DNA of 64,000 nt from NCBI RefSeq assembly GCF_001949145.1, contig NW_019091364.1, forward strand, positions 1,049,434 through 1,113,433, given 5' to 3'. Source of the stretch: Acanthaster planci (lineage: Eukaryota; Echinodermata; Asteroidea; Valvatida; Acanthasteridae). The notes under the pieces are model-generated. The model was not told the origin of the DNA. It was given only the letters and a program-made list of their open reading frames with translations, and made no database searches. How positions within the stretch are numbered: position 1 is the stretch's first letter; each line of letters starts with the position of its first letter. Both the position numbers and the translations under genes were made by a program. This document shows positions 27,547 through 40,987 of this stretch, in pieces.

Positions 27547-30500
27547 ATGTTTCAGCATCAGGGCTCCAATTTTATGATGGACCCTCCCTCGTCGTTTGGT
27601 GGCATGGGAGGAGGAGGCGGTTCATTCAATGGAATGGGAGGGGGCGGAGGTAATTTTGGAGGTGGGAATTTCAGTGGCGATGTTGGCTTTTTGTCAGGAC
27701 AGAATCCACCCCTTCCATCAGGAAACAATGGTATGGAAGGCAACGACTTCTTTGGCGGAGGTGGTAGTTTGGGATTTGGAGGTGGCATGAACAGGGGAGG
27801 TGGGATGAACGCAGGTGGATTTGGTGGGGGCGGAGCAAGAGGGGGGCTGAGGGGAGGCGGAGCTCGGGGGGGAGGCGGAGCCCGTGGGGGAGGCCCCGGG
27901 CGAGGTGGAGGAGGGTTTGGACAGAGCGGCTCATCAGGGCGGTTTGGAGGAGGGGCGTCTGGTAGAGGCAATGGAGGAGGTATGAGGGGCGGCGCTGGGA
28001 GAGGCATGGGAGCCAGCAGAGGTGCATTAGGGGGACATGGTGCCTCACAAGGGCCTCCGAGGGGAGGGGCATCAAGGGGAGGTGCAAGTGGAGGAGGGAG
28101 TATGAAGCTTGATACTCCGTCGGAGTCGGGATATCTACAGGATCACAAGGGTCATTTCCCTGATGAGTACTGGTGCAAGGTTAGTTGCAAGTTCAGCAAC
28201 CAATCAATTATCATGTATGTACAAATTTGATCAGGGCTTGCAGTCTGTCAATTGTTTCAACGTAGGATATGCTCAGAGGTGTCAGAAAAGCACCAGAAGG
28301 AGACTCACCATATCTAGAAAGACAAACCATCATCAAACTCTGCGATCATTATGGATTCAAGCAGTTGGAATGGGTGACAAACATCAATTTGTGGTCTTGA
28401 ATCAGGATTCTATTTCAGTTTACCAGGGCAGCCCCATCAGTTATCAATGAACTGTTCTTACTAGGGGCCCTGTCATACAAAGATGAAACAATATGGACCA
28501 GGAATGGATAAGAAAATCAGTGAAGTGGTTTATCCTCAAGCCTGCCTTTTTCTTCTCAATTCACAGCTCTGCAATGCTAAAACAACCGGGCCAAACAACT
28601 ACCAAGCCCACTTGAATGGGGTGCGTCATAAACAGGTATGGGCCTCCATGTAGTAGTGACACTTTCATCCACAACACAGATTTGGCGGATGAGTTCAGTT
28701 CTAATGACTTCTATAATTTCCCTGTCCTGACAGTTTACAATGAAATTGTGTTCCCGATAGCTTCACAAGTCTACAGGCCGGTTCATAATGTAGGGGAACA
28801 TGAAAGCGAATATAACGTCATGGAAAAATTCGCAGCAAAATTTCAGTGGGGATGAAATGTGTTCAACCTTTACGAATTCGCGATGCGAATATTTTATCTG
28901 ACACTGCGTTTGAGCATAGTATGAACCAGCCTCAAGACTGATGCATTGCCCAAACGTGATAAGTGTACGGAAAAGCACACCAGTTCGGCAGATCATTCTA
29001 TGATTGGCTGAGCGGTGTTTTTTAATTGACCATTCAGGTAGCTCATAGAAACCAAATGCCCCACTGTGCTCTGTGTGTGTGTGTGTGGCAATCCAACACA
29101 CAGACCTGATGAATTGTGATGGAATGAGTAGCCATTGCAAACTCTGCGCTGCAAGATGTGGGTAGATTTGAGCATCGACTGTAGCATCCCGCATGCTACT
29201 AATATGTCACATTGGGGTTGGAAAGGAAGGGTACCTAATTCAAATGGCAACAGGGTGGGTTTATTGTTAACTTTATAAGAAGGTTAGGATTAAAATGTGG
29301 ATGTTATGTACATCCAATTCCTGTTACTTTATAATGTATCCATACTGCTGCGGTTACTAAGTAAAATGTCATAACCAATAGAGGAGCAAATTAGGTAGAT
29401 GTGTCCAATTTTCAAAGTTTTTGCACCATTGCTTTCATATTTCATTTGGTGCAATGTTGTCATCAAAAATCATGACTCGTGTGGTTCCTAGATTGTATAC
29501 AGGTGTTAAATTGGCAAAGATGATGGCATCATCTAGCGTCCTGATCCATTGACTAGTTGGGTTTGTAAACGCAACAAAATTCAACGTCATGTAGTTCTGT
29601 AATGCTTCACGGCACGTGTAGTTGGCTACACTGTCCAACTACTGTGTCTTCGTCTACAGAACCAAGTTGAGTTTTCTTATCTCCAGAACTTTGTAACATA
29701 CCGTGTACATTCATAGTTCCATTTCCACAGCATGCAGTTCAAGGACTCAAGCCAGAACTGACAAAGGTTGCATAGCCAACTGGTTTTTATTCCTCCCACC
29801 CTACCCCCCAGTGTTTAACCAAGATTGGTTAATGTCTTGATCTTAGCCTGTATAGATAATAGGAACCACACTCAATATTCAACATTTTTGATCTCGAGTT
29901 TTGCCTTTGCTTGTGCTGTTTGGAGCTCAAGGAGCATTCCTTCCCTAGTGGGAGTAAGCAACTGGGCAATTCCATCCCTAATCTGATTGTGTTTTCTCTT
30001 TTCCCCCCTCTGCATTTAGAATGTCTTGAACCTTCAAAATGGCGGTGAGTGGACGGGTGCAGAGTTTTGATTTTGTCAAAATCATAGCTGCAACCCCTGA
30101 GCCCACGAATCAAATGTTAAATCTCTCTATGGAAAATACCCAAGGGACAGTAAGCAGACTGGTATTTTGCCTTTGCAGAATACCAGGGAAGTCCATTAAT
30201 ATGCAAGTATGCCTGTATAGACACCAGCTATTCCGTTTAGCTGGTCACCCACAACAAAGAGGCCAGTTCATTGTCCGTCGCATGAAACCCACTAATTATA
30301 TTGTCATCTCAGCTCAGTTTCAGTCTGTCAGTGGACAAAGTTCAATCAACTGAACTTTGACCTTGTCAGCAATCCTAATTCTCCAAGTCAATAGGTGCGC
30401 AGGATTTACATGATGTCGTCAGTTATGCAAATCCTCTGGGTCGGTGAATGAATTGTGTTGCAATCAGAGAATTTGTTGCCAAGGCAACAGGGAGTTGTGA

Positions 30501-33500
30501 ATATCACAACAAGATGTCAAAAAACTTGCAACCTACAAGAATCGCGGACCTTATCATTTAAAAAGCCCATTATTTCATCATGCGACTGACTTTAAACTGG
30601 CCTGAGAACATATTTGTTGAACGTCATTCTATTTTTCTACAAAATGGATGAATCCACTTCCTGCACAAATTCATGTTAGCTTGAGTACATTTTATGCTTG
30701 GTTTGGAAATTCTTAATCTCTGAAAACATTTTACTTTACATGGTAATACCTCACAATAACTCATACTTTTCGTCTTACTACATAAAGATCATGCTTTTGT
30801 GGGAATGGTGCAATTGTACCATTTTTTTTTTCAGAGGAAAATGTACAAGTAAACAGTTCTGATCAACAAAGCATCTTTTATTCAACATTGTGGTTGTATT
30901 TGATGTGCTTAACCTGTATAAATATTTGAGGTTGTACCCTCTGTAAGACAAGTTATTTATATCATTTGTATGAATAACTTGGCAATTAGAGACCAGCATG
31001 TGGTCTGTAATTGGAGCCAAGAACTATGTTGACTAACCTGAATCTGGCAATCCAACGAGGGAAATTTGTGACTAGTGTTCCCTTGAGGACACAATTGCAA
31101 ATTCTTCCCCTGTCACTAAAAATGAATGCAGTTCTATTGAACTAATCAGAAACATTGAAATAAATAACCAACCTACTGTTTAATTACAAAGGTAAAAACA
31201 TGATTTGGGGAGAGCAGTAGACAGCGTAACTTTTTAAGTAAACTTAATGGTTGGAACTGTAGGCAGCGGTGCTAAAACAGTTGAAATATAGGTTGGTCAG
31301 ACCTGAAATGTACAGTACAAAATTGTGGTTGTCATTTAGTAACAGAAGCATGTGTGGTCTTGGTTTGACTAGAGCCTCCTGTTAAGGTGGGACCGTTGGC
31401 ACAGCGAAAGAGGAAACGAGAAATGGAGAACACCGAGAAGAAGGTGTTGTCTGAGATGCTGCCTCAAAACAAGGAGCCGGTCGTTGGTAAGAATGATTTG
31501 AAAACCAAGGTCCTAAAATCTCTGATTGTGGTAGTCTCTTCCTGCAAACTAATAGGGGGAGATTGGAGTCTTGCCCCCACTTTTGAAGAATGCAACAAAT
31601 TTTCAGTCCATTTGTAATAAACAGTCTGTCCACTCTCAGAACAGTTATTTGTGCTGACATGGAGGTGAGCGTTGTGTTTGCACAACATTTTAGATTTCCT
31701 TTCTTGTGTCTTGTCTTCTAAAAGTGACATCAATTCAACTTTCTGTACCTTGAGGAGTTGAATTTCACTTACCGTCGGACTCCCTCAGAAGTATATGGCT
31801 CCCCAAAATCTTCAAATTTCTCATCTGAACAGTCCATTTTCTGTTTTTTTGTAACTAGGATTGGAATTTGTGACAGAGATCATTCGCGAAGGAAGTGATT
31901 CAGACCCAGATTATGAGTGTGAGCTGTGTGACTGCCGTACCTTACAAGGCAACATCATCTATCATCTGATTGGCTACCGCCATCGCATGGCCTATGTTGT
32001 AAGAATCTTTGCCAGCTTACACAGGCTGATATCACAGACCTGCAAATATATCACTTGCCGAGCACATGACAGGTTACCCGCAACATTGCAGTGCTGTGCA
32101 TATTGATCAAGACTGGTTCTTAATATTTTTGCTTGACAGATAAATTCGTTGAGCCATCGTATTATCCTTTGGTGGCTCTTTAAAGTTAAAATGGAACAGT
32201 TCTATTCAAAAGTGGTAAACATTGAAAAATGTAGCAGTTTTCATCAAACATTGTATATCTCGTAAAGAATACTCATATCAATAATAATAACAACAGGGTT
32301 GCACTTACCATCACTATTACCCCTGCTCACTGTGCCCATGAAACATTCCATATGCCCTCAGCTCGATGCTGCCATTTCGGTGCAATGCAGCTAAATCAAC
32401 CACAGTAACCATCTCTGCCCTCACAGGGTACCCAATTACTCCTGGGTGGAGATAGGCAATGAGTGACAAAGTGCCTTGCCCAAAGGCACACGCACCATGG
32501 CCCCTGGCTGGATTCAAACCCGCAACCTGCGCGGCATTACCCGCTGACTGTGAATGCAGTGCTCTTACCCTCAAGGTCACGGCATTCCACTCCAATCAGA
32601 AAACCACCTCTGAAACTTTCTTGAAGACTGAAAAGGGAAGAAATGAAAGGCCCTTTTGAGAAACATTTATCTCAACAGACTTCCGCTTCTCAGTTTACTC
32701 AAGCTAGTTCGCAACTGCACAGAATCTTAGGAGAGAAAAAGTTAGTGTCTACATTGGAACCTGTGTTGTCCAGTATAAAGAATCCAGCCCTCTTGCAGTT
32801 CTGTTGATTGTAAAGAAGGGTAGAGTACGTTAACTTGATAAGGACCGTAGTGACCCTCTTATTTGACAGAAACTGAAAAAGCCAGACGTTGCTGAGATGC
32901 TGGACAACCTGGCCAACGTGGAAGAAGATGCGCCGAAGGAGGAGGACGGAACCAAAAAAATGACCCCGGAGGAAGAGGAGGCCAGTAAGAAGAGGGCTAC
33001 TCGCAATAAGATCAGCGAGAAACTGAAGCAGATCATTCCCAAGATTGCCAGCGAGTGTTGTAACATGACCCACAAAGTCAAGAGGGTGAAAGCAGAAAAC
33101 TTGGGAGTCCCAGGTAAAATAGTTTGTTTGTAAGTACTATCTGTAGCCTGATAGAGCTCGGAAATCTTCCACATTCACAAACTAAAATTACACTTTTCAA
33201 AATTCCTAAAAGTTGTCAAGATCTGTAAGTGTATGTATTCATGTGTGTGTAGCTTCATCTTTACCCCTTAGGTCCTTTTTGCTAAGGCATATCCTGAATC
33301 CTTCAAAATCCTCTGATTACCCTGCCAAAATCCCAAATCCTCTGATATTTCTGGAATAGCTCCTTGGAGGGGTGACCTTTTCCTCAATCCTTCCAAATCC
33401 TCTGGAAATTCCTATCATTATGTCGGGGCAGTGGGAATGGTATCCTCGAGCGATATTGTTTGGCATGTCAGAGCATAAACAACACAAGGTCTACCCCAAA

Positions 33501-36500
33501 ACATTAACACAGTACATCCTTCACAATCCTCCCAAACTGCTTGAAGGAGTTTGGAGAATTGAGGGTGGTTAGGGTTAAAAGGAAAGATCGTATAGCACCA
33601 CATAGCGGCGCAAGATGGGGAACTTCACCATGAATACGTGTAAAACGTTGTTATCACATGGGCGCCATTCTGGTTGGACTATGACAGCGCAGTGCATGTT
33701 AATGCGCAGGCACCGCGACAGGCACGCACACACGTAAATGTTCACACTCGAATGGCGCCCATGTTGATAACACCTTTATGGCCGAATTACTCATCTTGGG
33801 CTGCTATGCGGCGCTATATAATCTTTGGTTAAAAGTATAGTTTTTAGTTCAGTGTGTAATGCCACTGTCTTGTTATTCCAACTGACAGTTCCTAAGAAGC
33901 CAGTGCCCACAGCCAGTGCTAAAAACTACACCCAGAATCTGCAAAGTGGTGCTGGAGGTCGGGGTGGTGGTGCTGGAAGTCGTGGTGGTAGTTTTGGAGG
34001 TCGTGGTGGTGCTGCCGGGGGCTTTGGAGGTCGCGGTGGTGCAGCGGGGGGTTTCGGAGGTACCTCANNNNNNNNNNNNNNNNNNNNNNNNNNNNNNNNN
34101 NNNNNNNNNNNNNNNNNNNNNNNNNNNNNNNNNNNNNNNNNNNNNNNNNNNNNNNNNNNNNNNNNNNNNNNNNNNNNNGGAAGTGCTACTGGAGGTCGCA
34201 GTGGTTCAGGCAGAGGTCGCGGTGGTGGAGCTGGAGGTCATGGATTTCCTGTTGAGCTTGGTGGATTTGGTGACTTGGGAGGAATTGGAGGTCCCATTGG
34301 TGATGACATTGGTCAGTTTGGTGGTGGCTCTGGTCTTGATAGTGGCGGATTGGGCAGAGGTGAGTATCATAACCATTTGAAGTAAAATAGGTTTTTGATT
34401 TTATGATTTAAGTTGACCAGGGGAGAGGAGAAGGATTCTAAATTGGAACTAAAGATTTTGAAGAGGGAATTTGCCATCAGAAGATTTCAGAAGTCTTTTA
34501 ACATATTCCCATGTTCTGATATTTAGTTTTGACCTCCCCCTCGTTACTTCTGTTCAATCTACTTTTAAGGATTTGGGCAGGGTGCTCCACCCAGAAGTGG
34601 GGCTGGGTTTGGCTCTGGCCTTGGAAGGGGGCCTGACATGGATGAAGGCTTTGGAGACCCCTTGGGCCCAAGGGGTCGTGGACGTAGCTTTGACCCGTAC
34701 GAAGATACTGCTGATCTAGGAGGAGGCTATGACCTTCCCCCGCCCTCAAGGCGAGAGGAAATTGAAACCATCAAGAGGTAAGTTGTGAAGTTTTCAAACC
34801 TTTTTCTTTTAGTAAATTCTACAGTGAGTCCAGGTTTGTGTTGGATGCCTTTCTCAAAACTCATTCTCACTTCCAGTGAGATCCTGGACTCGTTGACCCG
34901 AGACTCGGTTGTCAGCGATGCCTTCATCTTGAGGGAGTTTGAGCGTCGCTTTGGTTCCACCAAGAGGCAGCCACGCAGTGACGTCTACGATGATCATGAC
35001 CGTGACCGCGACCGTGACTTGTTGCCGCCCCCAATTCACGAGCCACTCAGCTACAGAGACAAGATCGTGAGTGACTACCACAGATTATTGTCTCGCAGTC
35101 CCATTTGTTTCATCAGTTTCCATAATACTTTGCTCATGTTGTTAAAAATGTAATGTTGCCCTAGCTCCAAAAACCCTTTGAATTAGAATGCGACACTACT
35201 GAAACGTGACTGTAATTGCGCAGTGCCAAGTCCAATATTGCACTTTGTTGCACTTAATCTTGGTCTTGTTTTACCCTTGTTGGATTTTGCTGCATGTAAG
35301 ATTTTATCTGCAAGAATCCGGACATAGCTGTGGGTTAAAGCCTAGTTGCAGCTACTGACAAAGCTTACATGCGAAAGAAAAGGTCTACAACTGTAGCTTA
35401 TGTGACGTTTTATCTTCATCAGTACAAAGGCCATGCATTTGTACTGAGAAGTATTTTTAATGGAGTTACTTATATTGTTATGGATGCATGCTCGGAACAA
35501 AAAAGAGTGTTCCGACAACTTTCATCCAGTCGTAAGTTGCATGAAACCTGTCCTTTAAACGTTAATGTGAAACCCAATGCGATCACATATTGGGAGGTGT
35601 GTATGTGACTGCAGTTAATTTATTCAGATCCCTATCAGACTGTGTTCAGACATTGCTGTGCTTTGACGCAGATCAAAGCACACATCAGGTGTTTGAAGAT
35701 CGATGTGTAATTTTGTCACGCTCCGAGTGACAGTATTCAAAACATTGGATGTTTTGAGAAAATAAAAGTTACGGTGCACCATCTACAATGGATTGCACTG
35801 TACCGTTCCAAATACTATATTTTCACGTCTGTAGCAAATGTGAAATGTTTATACAATGTAGCCTTGAAACATCAATTGTTGTTTCAAAATACCGGTAAAA
35901 CTACAATGGTAGCATTGAGATTTTACGTTTGAATGAATTTTCAATGAATTGATTCAATGTAAATGAAAGCTAACATTTTCAAGAGTAACATATTTGTTTA
36001 CTCCTGAGAAAATCTTGAAGCTTTGGGGATACGATCGGAGTTCGTAATACAAAATATTTTGGATCAAGTTCCGGCGCGTTTCATCAAATTGTCATCTACT
36101 TCCAGCCTATGACTGTCAGTCACATGATTGAACTCTAGTCAAAAAAATTTTTATATTGTCAGCATAGTGAATTATCTGTTTAATGTTTATCACTGATTTT
36201 TCTGACGTGCTTGGAAACTGACAAGCACAAGGCTGCTGGTAACCGATGGTGTTACCTGACACATACATGGAGTCTCTGAAGTGGAAGTTCAGTCTTGTTC
36301 AGCATTTACTTGGAGGAAATCTCAAGTCAAAGTTTAACTTTGGCTGAGAAAAATCACATTTATTTAGAGGGATTCAGGAAACCTGATCACAATTTGTCCT
36401 GCTGCCGTCCCCAGCCCAGCCCAGCCGTTGCCTGTGGCAACTGCTGAAGAACAATACTCGACATTGTTCTTGATGTCCATACGCTGAACTTGTATTTAGG

Positions 36501-39500
36501 TTCCCTGGATTTGGATGAAACTAGGAATGGAAAAGGTGAGAATCCCTTCTCTACAGACATATATGTCTGCAGTTTTTGTATTAAATGAAACTTTGGTGTT
36601 AGAAAAAATACAAGAGTAGAATTTACTGTTTAGATCGCTTCCTGAGTAGCATGACTTAAAATTAACAACTGAATTGTGTACTATAGCACACGCCAGACAC
36701 AAATATAAAGTAATGTACATTTGTTCTAATTATCAATATTTGAGAATTAATTTCACAGTTATTGAATCACCTTGTCTTGGAAATTGAATTGACTTCATTT
36801 CTGCATGATTTCCTGCATTCTGGAAGAGTTTGTAAGAATGGAGATATTAAGCACACCCTTGTCTCTTTTAGTTTTTTTTTCTTCTGAAATAATCTGTAAG
36901 CAGTAGCTACGAAATAATATTTCTAACAAATTAATTCCTCGTTGTTTTTTACAAATTCATTGAAGCCGGAAACGATTGAACAAGGTGGGATAAAGAGACT
37001 TGAGAGTCGTCAAGATAACCACTCAAACAATCAGGTACTGCAGAATTCAAGTTTGTTGGGCAAGAAAGATAAGGGTCTGTATGCCATACTTTTATTCAGA
37101 TATCGGCTCAAAGTTCATTCTGAGTACTTTTATACAGGAACCAATGGACATTCTGGGAGAATGTTCGAAGCAAACAATAAATGAAAACTACCATTCTCTG
37201 CAAAGTTTATCTCAGATTTTATCCCACATCTACCTGAGTTTTCTTGCTATAGTGTTCTCAAGACAAAATTAAAATAAACTACCTTATATTTTTGGCTGTT
37301 TAGCATTAACCGGAGAGATTGTTTTAGGGGTAGGGATGAGGTGATGTAGAAGCAGTGAAGATAAGATATTTAATGAAATACATGTACAAAGAGTTTTAGT
37401 GTTGACAATTTTTCGGTTTATTTTGGTTGTTGGGCAGAATGTCACTAGCTTTGGAGGTGGAAACAACTACAGTGCTCAACCAGGGTCGAGTAGCTCTATG
37501 TATCCGATGACCTATGACCCCATGGTAGGTCAAATGTCATGAACCTTGTAGACTAGAAGATGAACTGATGTCAGGCTTGCATATGTATGTGTGTGCTAAA
37601 TGTATCTGATCACAAGAGAGTAACAACTTGCCAAAGTACTCCTCGGGTTTGATGGGACAGTCTGTGTGTTTGTCATTTGTGTGTTATGTTCCTTTGAGGC
37701 CACAAAATCACTCAAAATCTAAAAGGGTTTGCCTAAGAACAAACCTGATAGTTTCAGCTCGGTGGATACAGAATTTACCGAGAAAAATAACATTAATAAT
37801 ATTACTTTTGGAAAACTGCAGATGGTGGACTGTACTTTTAAGGATATGTGAGAAATGCAATTGAGTGTGGTGCCAATCCTGCGGTAGCCTTTCATGAAAT
37901 TACTCTTCCTCGGGGTACCTGAGCATTATTCGAGCTGAAAATGTCTGTTCAAGTGTCATTGTTGGTCGGTTTTGGAAAGCCTCCAGGGGCGTAGCGAAGG
38001 TATTTTCTTTGGGGGGGGGTGCTTGGGTCAATTTGCCAACTTGTAACTTGTTTGCCTACCTGATGGTGTGGAAAATTCATGAAGTACAGAAATTGTTAAT
38101 CCATGGTGTGCTACATTTCATGCTTCATAGGAAATGCCGATGGCCAACATATATCGTTTATGTACCAATTTTGGATTCAATTGCCGACCGAAGCTCTATT
38201 TGCTTATTGGAATTAATAATTTGGGGCATATACCCCCCCTCCATTGCTTAGCCCCTGAAAGTCCGTATTTGATTCTTGGCTCTGTTCATGTGATAATCTA
38301 CGCTCCTCTTTGACAAAACAATCCTGATTGGTCATTGTATTTGCTGCCTTTGTCTAGCCACGGTCTACCTTCAATACCGAATCAAAAATCACGGTCAGCC
38401 TAGAGGAGCTTGGGCGTTTGAATCCGACCCCCAAACCCTCCTCAGGCCTGAAGAGTTGCCTCAAGAAACCGCCTACATCAACAACATCAGTGTCATCATC
38501 GGCAAGCACGTCGACAGGATACACCACCAGCAGCAAACCCACTACAGCCCCCAGTGGAGGTGCAGCCGTACAAGAAATGTTTGCCAACTTGGTCAGTTTT
38601 AACTCCTGATTCGTTTTCATACTTGCTTGTAAGATGTACACCCAGTAAAGAACTGTCAGTCTACCGGTATAAAGTCAAGCTGGGTAAATGAACCCTGAAT
38701 TATCTTGGATAAAGGTGCTGTGCTAATCTAATGATTTCTCCATCAGAAATAAATTTGTCTAACTTCAGGAAAGAAAGGAGTCCTTGCAGTGTACGAAAAT
38801 TTACCTCCGCATTAACTGTCCCTTCAAAGCCCCAACAGCCGCCCCCCCAAAGAAATTTAGAGGGAGCCAACTATGATCGGGAAGACGACCTGAGACATGT
38901 AAAGAAAGGCAGAATTACACAAAACTAGCAAGCAGTAGGATACCACCATACAGCCAAGTGTACTGACATAAGAATTTGAATTTCATCTCTCCGCTGTTAA
39001 AAAGGTACTCTTACGTCTCATCAAGTCTCCGGTAAAATGGTAAAAGGTTTTGCCATGGAGACAAAATTGGGCCAAGAATTAAGAATGATTCACCTTCAGA
39101 TTGTATCCTGAGGTTTGTCTTGAAATTTCTTTCTCGTCCCATTTCCAGTCTCAGTCCATGATTACTAACGAAGCAGACGCCCATCTTGCCAAGCAAGTCA
39201 CAGAAACACTGTCTCAAGCCTTGCAAATGTATGAATCTAAGCTAACGGGAGACGTGAGTATGTCCTTGCATGGCCTTTGAGTATTCGGAGCGTCCTGGGT
39301 TTATTCGGCGTTGTTGGAATCCAGGGTTTGTAACGTACAGATGTTCCGCTGAATTATTTCTATGCATCCTGTCAATGATATGTAAATACGACACCACAGC
39401 CCACCGATATGGCTTTTGGTAATAAGTTCAACAATGGCAAAAATATCAACCAAGTTGGTTCTACGTATCTTTTATTACTTATATTTCCCACCATTTCCAT

Positions 39501-40987
39501 TGCTGGAAAAGGTGGTACATGTACCTGTAACTTTTCTTCCTACAAAGCCTAGTAGTTTTCCCTTGACATTTACAATATTCTGAACATGAACATTTATGAC
39601 AGGTACATGTATATTGGCAGAGTCCCTGTGATATTTTGCAGTACGTTTTACCATCTTAAGTTTATTTTTAAATGAAGTTACATTATAGTCCACAAAATGT
39701 TTGAATAATTTATGCATCATTCTTTATTTCCTCATGAGACAATAAACTTCACCTCATCGTTGTTGTATTGATTGTCCTTGACTCATTTTATGTTCTCCTT
39801 TTTTTTCTGCCAAGCATGTAAAGGCAACATATAAAAGGTTACACCCCCTGCAGTCTACTTATCTCAAGCCCTGAGAACATTGTTCGTTTTATGACCTGCT
39901 GAGACCATCAGAATACAGGAAATGGTCAAACAAATAGTCCTTTGTTCACCATCTGGATCAGCGAAAACAACATAGTCTTCTGCTGGATTTTGTTGGACAG
40001 AAGAGCCAACATATAAAATGCCTTTACATGTACGCCGCATGTAAATGCACCATTGCTTTTTTAATACGTTGGGTCCATATTTCAGTGCGTCATAGGAGTA
40101 CACAATAATGGTTGTGGAATTTTGTAGTAGTCACTGTTTGAGTTTGGCCGGTTGACACCAGTTGGGCTTTATATCAGAATGAGAAGACGTTGTACGGAGC
40201 GTACAGTGTCATGTTCACAGTGTATGATTTGTTTTTGTTGACGTCGGTCAACAAAGTATTAAAATGGCATTGTCTGGATTTGTCTCAATATCAGGACAAA
40301 TGCATCTGACTGGAAAAGGCAACGACACTTCGGACAAAACTGGCCAAGTTTTGTCCAGAAAATGATTTTGTGTCACTGATACAGTTTGCTGTTCTTTTGC
40401 AAACAACCACGAAGGTCTGCGCATTGTTGTGTTCATTGCTCAGAATGTTGTATGCTGTTCATCAATGAACAGTGGATCCAGTAAGCCCCGCCCACTGTTC
40501 ATGTAGGCGCTTAACACGTAATCTTCTCCAGTGCCACACTACATGTTTTTACATGTTTGTGCATGTCTGCATGTCAAACATAAATTGTGGCTGTAATTGA
40601 TCTGAACACAGTGAGGTGGGGCTTAATGGATCAGTTAATTTATCAAGAGGAGACTGGCAACATTGAGTGTTCCCAAACGGAACCCTCAATCAATTATTTG
40701 GACAGTGATATTTCTTAGGGCAGCTAGCACCACCTCCGGGATGGGATGAGGCAGGTGGCACATCCGAGATGCAAAATTGAACCGATGATCTGCCAAGAGG
40801 AATCATTCAATCACCTCTATGCAAAATTCTTCAAAACCTTCATCTTACTCCCGGTTTCTTCTAAAAATTCTTGTTTCAGAGACCAGATCCTACGGGGAGC
40901 TACGGTGAGCCACTCAGGGGAAGATCCCTGCTTCCGCCACCCCCTCCAGGGCCGTTTGGATCCGGGCCGGGTTACTCCAGGATCTAA
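27547..40987 (+). CDS. Two-zinc-finger, Gly/Arg-rich (RGG) protein, unnamed family
   Basis: Fourteen exons: 27547-28179, 28567-28635, 30020-30044, 31373-31486, 31859-31998, 32870-33113, 33889-34359, 34570-34777, 34877-35066, 36966-37034, 37438-37524, 38358-38591, 39149-39253 and 40880-40987. All phases agree: about 898 codons including a 111-N gap. Order of parts: Gly/Arg-rich tract (about residues 18-195); a U1/matrin-type finger, C210-C213-H226-H232 (DEYWCKLCNAK, HLNGVRH); a basic linker (QRKRKRE); a second finger (YECELCDCR, YHLIGYRHR); a Lys/Glu-rich helix; a second RGG tract; an Asp/Arg repeat (DRDRDRD); Ser/Thr-rich low complexity; and a Pro-rich end, LLPPPPPGPFGS. This suggests a nuclear RNA-binding protein of the ZFR/ZNF326/matrin kind, but I cannot name an orthologue. 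An acceptor lies 9 codons before the ATG, so a 5' exon is expected. Exons between 35066 and 36966 could be missing from the model. Confidence 0.8.
32278..32590 (-). repeat. tRNA-derived SINE in an intron of the zinc-finger gene
   Basis: On the minus strand: box A-like GGGTAAGAGCACTGCATT (about 32569-32552), then box B-like GGTTGCGGGTTTGAATCC (about 32526-32509), then a body with CTTTGGGCAAGGCACTTTG, ending in ATT trinucleotide repeats at 32278-32292. This head-body-tail order defines a tRNA-derived SINE. It lies antisense to the host gene. Confidence 0.65.
33280..33577. repeat. AATCCTC-rich dispersed repeat
   Basis: Variants of AATCCTTCCAAATCCTCTG recur five or more times, ending in GGGTGGTTAGGGTTAA at about 33562-33577. 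A related block is at 48140-48410 in rbm48 intron 2, where TTAACCCTAACCACCTC is the inverted match. Confidence 0.4.
34068..34178. other. Assembly gap (111 N) inside the second RGG tract
   Basis: Both flanks encode Gly/Arg-rich sequence in the same frame, and 111 is a multiple of three, so the gap falls inside one exon. Its true length may differ because the tract is repetitive. Confidence 1.
37984..38257. mobile_element. hAT-like non-autonomous element, 274 bp
   Basis: Starts CAGGGGCGTAGCGAAGG and ends with the reverse complement of CAGGGGCTAAGCAATGG (14 of 17 match). The flanking octamers AAAGCCTC and AAAGTCCG agree at 6 of 8 positions. There is a G-run near the left end and a C-run near the right. 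No coding capacity. It is in an intron of the zinc-finger gene and has exactly the same length as the element at 1965. Confidence 0.55.
40475..40632. repeat. Short foldback repeat, 158 bp
   Basis: GATCCAGTAAGCCCCGCC...CTGTTCA at 40475-40500 reappears inverted at about 40602-40632 (GATCCATTAAGCCCCACC read on the minus strand). A smaller perfect 11-bp hairpin, ATGAACAGTGG / CCACTGTTCAT, overlaps the left arm. Confidence 0.5.

Noticed and set aside
27558-28007. 149-codon proline-rich frame on the minus strand
   Set aside because: It is the antisense shadow of the glycine-rich first coding exon of the zinc-finger gene; GGN codons read backwards as proline.
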